A stretch of 64,000 nt of DNA from an uncultured Oscillospiraceae bacterium (lineage in GTDB: Bacteria > Bacillota > Clostridia > Oscillospirales > Oscillospiraceae): positions 1 through 64,000 of the forward strand of contig CAKTPI010000003.1 in assembly GCA_934591635.1 (NCBI GenBank), given 5' to 3'. Shown piece by piece: positions 60,133-64,000 of the stretch. The translations under genes and the position numbers were made by a program. Below the pieces are notes generated by a model. That model saw only the letters and a program-made list of their open reading frames with translations. It had not been told where the DNA came from and did not search any database. How positions within the stretch are numbered: the stretch's first letter is position 1; each line of letters starts with the position of its first letter.

Positions 60133-61179
60133 ATGGCAAAAAAGGTTGTTCCGGATGGAGCACTGCAGGTATTAAAAACTTCCGTTCGAAATAAAGACGT
60201 TGATCGACTGTACTTCTTTTATGGGGAAGAGACCTTCCTTATGTCGTATTATCTGGATACAATTAAGAAGCAGCTGCTTGACCCGTTGACAGAGTCCTTT
60301 AATTTTCACCGGTTTCATAGTGAAAATTTTGATTTGGCGGAATTTCTGGATGCGGTTGAAAATTTGCCAATGATGGCAGAACACACTCTTATCCAAGTGG
60401 ATGATATTGATATTTTTAAGCTTGGAGAGACGGAACGTGAGAAGATAGCTGCGAGCATTTCAGATATTCCGGAATATTGCACGGTCATTTTTACCTATTT
60501 GACGGTGGCATGGAAGCCTGATAAGCGGCAAAAGAAGCTGTGGGAGGCTGTTGAAAAGAACGGCCAGATCGTTGAATTTCGCAAGCAGGATCAAAAAGAA
60601 TTAGTTCCTTGGGTTTCCAGACATTTTGCATCCCAAAAGAAGAAGATATCCAACGATCTGTGCATGTATTTGATTGATATCACCGGCGGTACCATGACCG
60701 CACTGAACGGTGAAATTGAGAAAATATGCGCTTATTCCGGTGCAGACGAGATTAAGAAATCTGATATTGATGCCGTCACGGAGCCTGTGCTGGATGCGGT
60801 GGTGTTTCAAATGACGGATTGGATTGGAGAGGGCGCTTATGAAAAGGCCTTTCAATGCCTGCAGACGCTGCTCAAAATGCAGCAGGAACCCTTGGCAATT
60901 TTGGGCGCGGTGGGCAGTCACTTCCGGCGGCTGGGAATTGCAAAACTGCTGCAGGAGCAGGGAAAAGGCCCCTATGAGCTGCAAAGGCTATGCGGAATTC
61001 CTGATTATCCGGCACGGAAACTGATGGATGCTTCTCGGCGGTTGGATAAGCTTTTCTGCTGCGATGCATGCACGATGATTATGGAGACAGACTACCAGAT
61101 GAAAACCTCTTATGATGACACTCAGCGCCTTTTGGAAATGTTGATTTTGCAGCTTGCCACGGAGGCGAGGCATGGTTAA
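60133..61179 (+). CDS. holA: DNA polymerase III subunit delta
   Basis: A 348-residue clamp-loader subunit (RLYFFYGEETFLMSYYLD at the start of the AAA-like domain, VIFTYLTVAWKPDKRQKK, and a C-terminal helical collar from about 215 with QEPLAILGAVGSHFRRL). GGAGG lies before the ATG, two bases after the comEC stop. The comEC-holA order is common in Firmicutes. Confidence 0.95.
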   Translation: MAKKVVPDGALQVLKTSVRNKDVDRLYFFYGEETFLMSYYLDTIKKQLLDPLTESFNFHRFHSENFDLAEFLDAVENLPMMAEHTLIQVDDIDIFKLGETEREKIAASISDIPEYCTVIFTYLTVAWKPDKRQKKLWEAVEKNGQIVEFRKQDQKELVPWVSRHFASQKKKISNDLCMYLIDITGGTMTALNGEIEKICAYSGADEIKKSDIDAVTEPVLDAVVFQMTDWIGEGAYEKAFQCLQTLLKMQQEPLAILGAVGSHFRRLGIAKLLQEQGKGPYELQRLCGIPDYPARKLMDASRRLDKLFCCDACTMIMETDYQMKTSYDDTQRLLEMLILQLATEARHG

Positions 61180-61771
61180 AATTAAAGAGGCAATTGTTGT
61201 AGAGGGACGATATGACCGCAATACACTGCGCCAGATTGTGGATGCTCCGGTGTTTGAAACCAACGGTTTTGGTATCTTCAAAGACAATGCGCAGATGAAT
61301 ATGCTGCGCATTGTGGCGGAGCGTCGCGGCCTGATTGTGCTTACCGATTCTGATGGCGCTGGCTTTGTGATTCGTAATCATCTGAAAAGTGCAATCCCGG
61401 GTAAATATCTCAAACACGCCTATATTCCTGATGTTTTAGGGAAAGAACGCCGTAAGGCTGCTCCTGGAAAGGAAGGGAAGCTTGGGGTGGAGGGGATGCG
61501 TCCGGAGGTAATTTTGCAGGCTTTGCAAGATTGCGGCGCAACCTTTGAGGACGGAGAAAAGCGGGCATCCGGGGGAATTACAAAGCAGTTATTTATGGAA
61601 CTCGGCCTTTCAGGAGGACCGGATAGCAGCCGGAAGCGGCTGGAACTTCAAAAGAAACTGAATTTACCAGAGCATATGAGTGCCAATGCCCTACTGGAGG
61701 CACTGAATTTGCTGATTTCGTCAGAGGAACTAAAGAAACTAGTAGAGGTAGCGGAGAAAGACAATGGTTGA
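61172..61771 (+). CDS. rnmV: Ribonuclease M5 (5S rRNA maturase)
   Basis: A 199-residue Toprim nuclease that matures the ends of 5S rRNA with ribosomal protein L18. The Toprim signature is clear (IKEAIVVEGRYDRNTL, LTDSDGAGFVIRNHL) along with HAYIPDVLGKERRKA and a C-terminal DUF4093 region. ATG at 61172 with GGAGGCGAGG upstream; overlaps holA by eight bases and the ABC-F gene by eight bases. Confidence 0.95.
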   Translation: MVKIKEAIVVEGRYDRNTLRQIVDAPVFETNGFGIFKDNAQMNMLRIVAERRGLIVLTDSDGAGFVIRNHLKSAIPGKYLKHAYIPDVLGKERRKAAPGKEGKLGVEGMRPEVILQALQDCGATFEDGEKRASGGITKQLFMELGLSGGPDSSRKRLELQKKLNLPEHMSANALLEALNLLISSEELKKLVEVAEKDNG

Positions 61772-63638
61772 TATTGCTGTAAACAACCTGACAAAATTTT
61801 TTGTCATCGGAGAGAACCTCTTGCAGGGGCTCACCTTTGAAATACAAGAAGGGGAATGCGTGGCGATCCTTGGCCGCAATGGATGCGGAAAGACCACATT
61901 GTTCCGTATTTTGACGAAAGAAATTGATTATGACGAGGGTGAGGTCTATGTTAACCCCAACAAGCGTCTCGGCTTGATTTCCCAGATTCCGGTGTTCCCG
62001 GATGGATATAATGTGGAGGATGTGCTTCGTTCTGCCTATGCGGAGCTGCAGCGTGTCCAGAAGCAGATGCATCAGCTGGAAGAAAAGATGCAGTCTGGCG
62101 CAACGGAAAGTGAACTAAAGGAATATGATGCGCTCTCTAACCGATTCCAGGCTGGCGGCGGCTATGAAATGGATGTGGAAGTTGACAAAATCTGTAATGG
62201 CCTGGGCATCTCTCAGGAGCAGCGCGGCCAAGAGTTTTCCAGTCTGTCCGGCGGTGAAAAAACCAGGGTGAATCTCGCTCGTCTCCTACTGGAAAAGACA
62301 GATATCCTACTTTTGGACGAGCCTACAAATCATCTGGATTTAAATAGTGTGGAGTGGTTGGAGGCATATATCAAGGCATTCAAGGGGACGGTGCTTGCTA
62401 TCTCCCATGACCGGTATTTTATTGACCAGGTTGCAGATCGGGTAATCGAAATCGTGGATGGCCACGCAGAATTCTATTCCGGCAACTATTCCTTCTACAT
62501 GGATGAGAAGCAGGCCCGCTTTGACTTGCAAATGAAGCAATATGAGCAGGAGCAGGCGAAGCTCAAACAGCTGGGGTATACGGTAGAACGGATGAAGGGA
62601 TGGGGCATCAATAACCGAACTCTCTACCGTCGGGCGATGTCCATTCAGCACCGTATGGAGCGGATTCGTAAGACGGAGAAGCCGAAGGCAGAACGAACCA
62701 TGAAGGCTTCTTTCGGTGAAAAAGAGTTTTCTGGTGATGTGGTATTCAAGTTGAAAAATGTTTCCAAATGCTTTGGAGACAGGACATTGTTTTCGGATGT
62801 CAATATGAATGTGGAAGCAGGGGAACGGATTGCATTGCTGGGTGACAATGGCACCGGAAAATCCACGTTTATTAAGTGCCTGCTGGGAGAGGAAGACTGC
62901 GGAGGCAAAATTCAGTTTGGCCCTACGGTGAAATGGGGCTATCTGCCTCAAATCATCCATTTTGATCACCCGGAACGCAGCCTGTACGATACAATGCTTT
63001 ATGAAAAAAACTGTACACCGCAGACTGCGCGTGACCGCCTGGGAGCGTTTATGTTCCAGGGAGAGGACGTATTTAAAACGGTCGGAAATCTTTCCGGCGG
63101 CGAGCAGTCGCGTCTTCGGCTGTGTATGCTGATGGATGAGAAGATCAACCTTCTAATTCTGGATGAGCCCACAAACCATTTGGATATTGCTTCCCGGGAA
63201 TGGGTGGAGGCAGCAATAGAAGAGTTCGAAGGCGTACTTCTGTTTGTTTCCCATGACCGCTATTTTATTGAAAAGTTTGCAGAACGTATTTGGCTCCTGA
63301 AGGATGGAACAATCCGCGATTTCCGCTGCGGCTATCAAAAATATCGTGCAATCCTGGAACATGAAGCAGCTGCAAGGCAACCGGTAAAGCAGCCTCCGAA
63401 AGAAAGAAAGGAAAAGCCAAAGGGGGGCACCAAGGATTCTGACAAGCTGGTGCGTCGCCTGGAGCGGGAGATTGAGAAACAGGAAGCGACCATTGCAGAA
63501 ATGGATAAAAAAATCCAGGCTGCCGCAGCTGATTATCAAGAATTGAGTCGGCTGATGGAAGAGAAGGAAGGTGCCGAGGCGCGGCTTATGGATTTGATGG
63601 AGCAGTGGGAAACAGCTCAATCTGACCTTAGCAATTGA
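61764..63638 (+). CDS. ABC-F family ATPase
   Basis: A 624-residue soluble protein with two ABC domains: first Walker A GRNGCGKTT, signature LSGGEKTRVNLARLL and Walker B ILLLDEPTNHLD; second GDNGTGKST, LSGGEQSRLRL and LILDEPTNHLD. The linker between them is basic and helical (about 245-315), and the C-terminus is a predicted coiled coil (about 550-624). This is the YdiF/Uup/EttA type that acts on the ribosome; some relatives give antibiotic resistance, but the subgroup cannot be fixed here. GGAG precedes the ATG. Confidence 0.93.
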   Translation: MVDIAVNNLTKFFVIGENLLQGLTFEIQEGECVAILGRNGCGKTTLFRILTKEIDYDEGEVYVNPNKRLGLISQIPVFPDGYNVEDVLRSAYAELQRVQKQMHQLEEKMQSGATESELKEYDALSNRFQAGGGYEMDVEVDKICNGLGISQEQRGQEFSSLSGGEKTRVNLARLLLEKTDILLLDEPTNHLDLNSVEWLEAYIKAFKGTVLAISHDRYFIDQVADRVIEIVDGHAEFYSGNYSFYMDEKQARFDLQMKQYEQEQAKLKQLGYTVERMKGWGINNRTLYRRAMSIQHRMERIRKTEKPKAERTMKASFGEKEFSGDVVFKLKNVSKCFGDRTLFSDVNMNVEAGERIALLGDNGTGKSTFIKCLLGEEDCGGKIQFGPTVKWGYLPQIIHFDHPERSLYDTMLYEKNCTPQTARDRLGAFMFQGEDVFKTVGNLSGGEQSRLRLCMLMDEKINLLILDEPTNHLDIASREWVEAAIEEFEGVLLFVSHDRYFIEKFAERIWLLKDGTIRDFRCGYQKYRAILEHEAAARQPVKQPPKERKEKPKGGTKDSDKLVRRLEREIEKQEATIAEMDKKIQAAAADYQELSRLMEEKEGAEARLMDLMEQWETAQSDLSN

Positions 63639-63663
63639 CACACGGGAAAAATAGGCATATAAT
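63635..63663 (+). promoter_or_regulatory. Promoter of the Mrp/NBP35 ATPase gene
   Basis: TTGACA (63635-63640), 17 bases, TATAAT (63658-63663), a consensus promoter overlapping the end of the ABC-F gene. Confidence 0.85.
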
Positions 63664-63695
63664 AGTCATATCAATGATCGAGGAGCGAATAACAA

Positions 63696-64000
63696 ATGAG
63701 TTCTTGCAACGGAAATTGTTCCAGCTGTGGCTCTGATTGCGGGGATCGCAAGACAGAAAGTCTGCTGGCTCAGCTAAATCCGAAATCTACAGTGAAAAAG
63801 GTGATTGCTGTTGTTTCTGGAAAAGGCGGCGTTGGTAAATCCACGGTTACGTCCATGTTGGCAGTGGCAATGGCGCGGGAAGGGAAGCGCGTAGGCGTGC
63901 TGGACGCAGATATTACCGGCCCGTCTGCACCGACTGCATTTGGGGTCAGAGAGTGCCAGGGAGCTAATGAGGATGGCCTTTATCCTGCACTGACCCGTAC
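63696..64000 (+). CDS. Mrp/NBP35 family iron-sulfur carrier ATPase (partial, runs off the window)
   Basis: The first 101 residues are seen. An N-terminal cysteine cluster ([15 protein letters not shown]: Cys 4, 8, 11, 15) is followed by the deviant Walker [11 protein letters not shown] and the switch region [11 protein letters not shown], typical of Mrp/ApbC P-loop proteins that carry [4Fe-4S] clusters. GAGGAGC precedes the ATG at 63696. The N-terminal Cys motif resembles that of NBP35 and of several Clostridial Mrp proteins. The rest lies beyond 64000. Confidence 0.93.
   Translation, partial: MSSCNGNCSSCGSDCGDRKTESLLAQLNPKSTVKKVIAVVSGKGGVGKSTVTSMLAVAMAREGKRVGVLDADITGPSAPTAFGVRECQGANEDGLYPALTR

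Noticed and set aside
1..64000. Genomic island, prophage or insertion sequence
   Set aside because: No transposase, integrase, phage structural gene or terminal repeats were found; the lone tRNA at the left edge is not followed by an integrase or an attachment-site duplicate.

Overview
The window reads as a chromosomal segment of a Gram-positive, low-to-mid GC Firmicute of class Clostridia, most likely an Oscillospiraceae-type gut anaerobe. The signs are strong AGGAGG ribosome-binding sites, an alaS T-box leader, a fused IspH-ribosomal protein S1 gene, an rnmV/ABC-F housekeeping block, TldD/TldE, a Feo operon with a FeoB-associated Cys-rich peptide, and sugar uptake through ABC importers rather than PTS. 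The genus is inference. No phage, insertion sequence, CRISPR array or integrase was seen.

Layout. 1-3200: tRNA-Val(GAC), then UDP-glucose dehydrogenase and a polyprenyl-phosphate sugar transferase on the minus strand. 3236-4397: the collapsed remnant of a hybrid sensor kinase. 4473-14893: a cell-wall sugar (MurNAc/GlcNAc) salvage locus: YesL-type membrane protein and MurR-like RpiR regulator on the minus strand, then a plus-strand operon of an ABC importer (binding protein and two permeases), GNAT, PIG-L-type deacetylase, MurQ, NamZ and NagZ. 15137-22009: a starch/maltodextrin locus: a secreted protein made of three CBM26-like repeats, lipoprotein binding protein, two permeases, cytosolic GH13 amylase, LacI regulator. 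Neither importer has an ATPase here, so a shared MsmK-type ATPase elsewhere is likely.

22291-35198: M29 aminopeptidase, ribosomal protein L31, then a tight housekeeping operon hflX-yigZ-dgt-dnaG-two sigma-70-like genes-cmk-ispH/rpsA, followed by a Dabb protein, an ACT protein (UPF0237) and UPF0210. 35246-40233 (minus): VanW-type protein, U32 peptidase (tRNA hydroxylation), MltG and a DJ-1-type protein. 40481-42561: DEAD-box helicase and a DprA-like protein. 42617-45291: TldE/TldD. 45522-48734: feoA-feoA-feoB-feoB-associated peptide with three copies of one inverted repeat (GTTAGC-N4-GCTAAC), probably iron-responsive operators. 49062-54889: XRE/DUF5680 regulator, AsnA, an orphan 58-residue protein, HAD phosphatase, ZIP and DMT transporters, an unknown protein and a zinc-dependent phospholipase-C-like protein. 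54903-64000: T-box and alaS, comEC, holA, rnmV, an ABC-F ATPase and the start of an Mrp/NBP35 ATPase cut by the window edge.

The points most worth a second look are the MurNAc locus (ABC import, both exo-glycosidases without signal peptides, no sugar kinase, a deacetylase-family protein missing the usual catalytic Asp), the stand-alone triple starch-binding protein, the tandem sigma-like pair behind dnaG, the internal translation start for free S1, and the feo operators.
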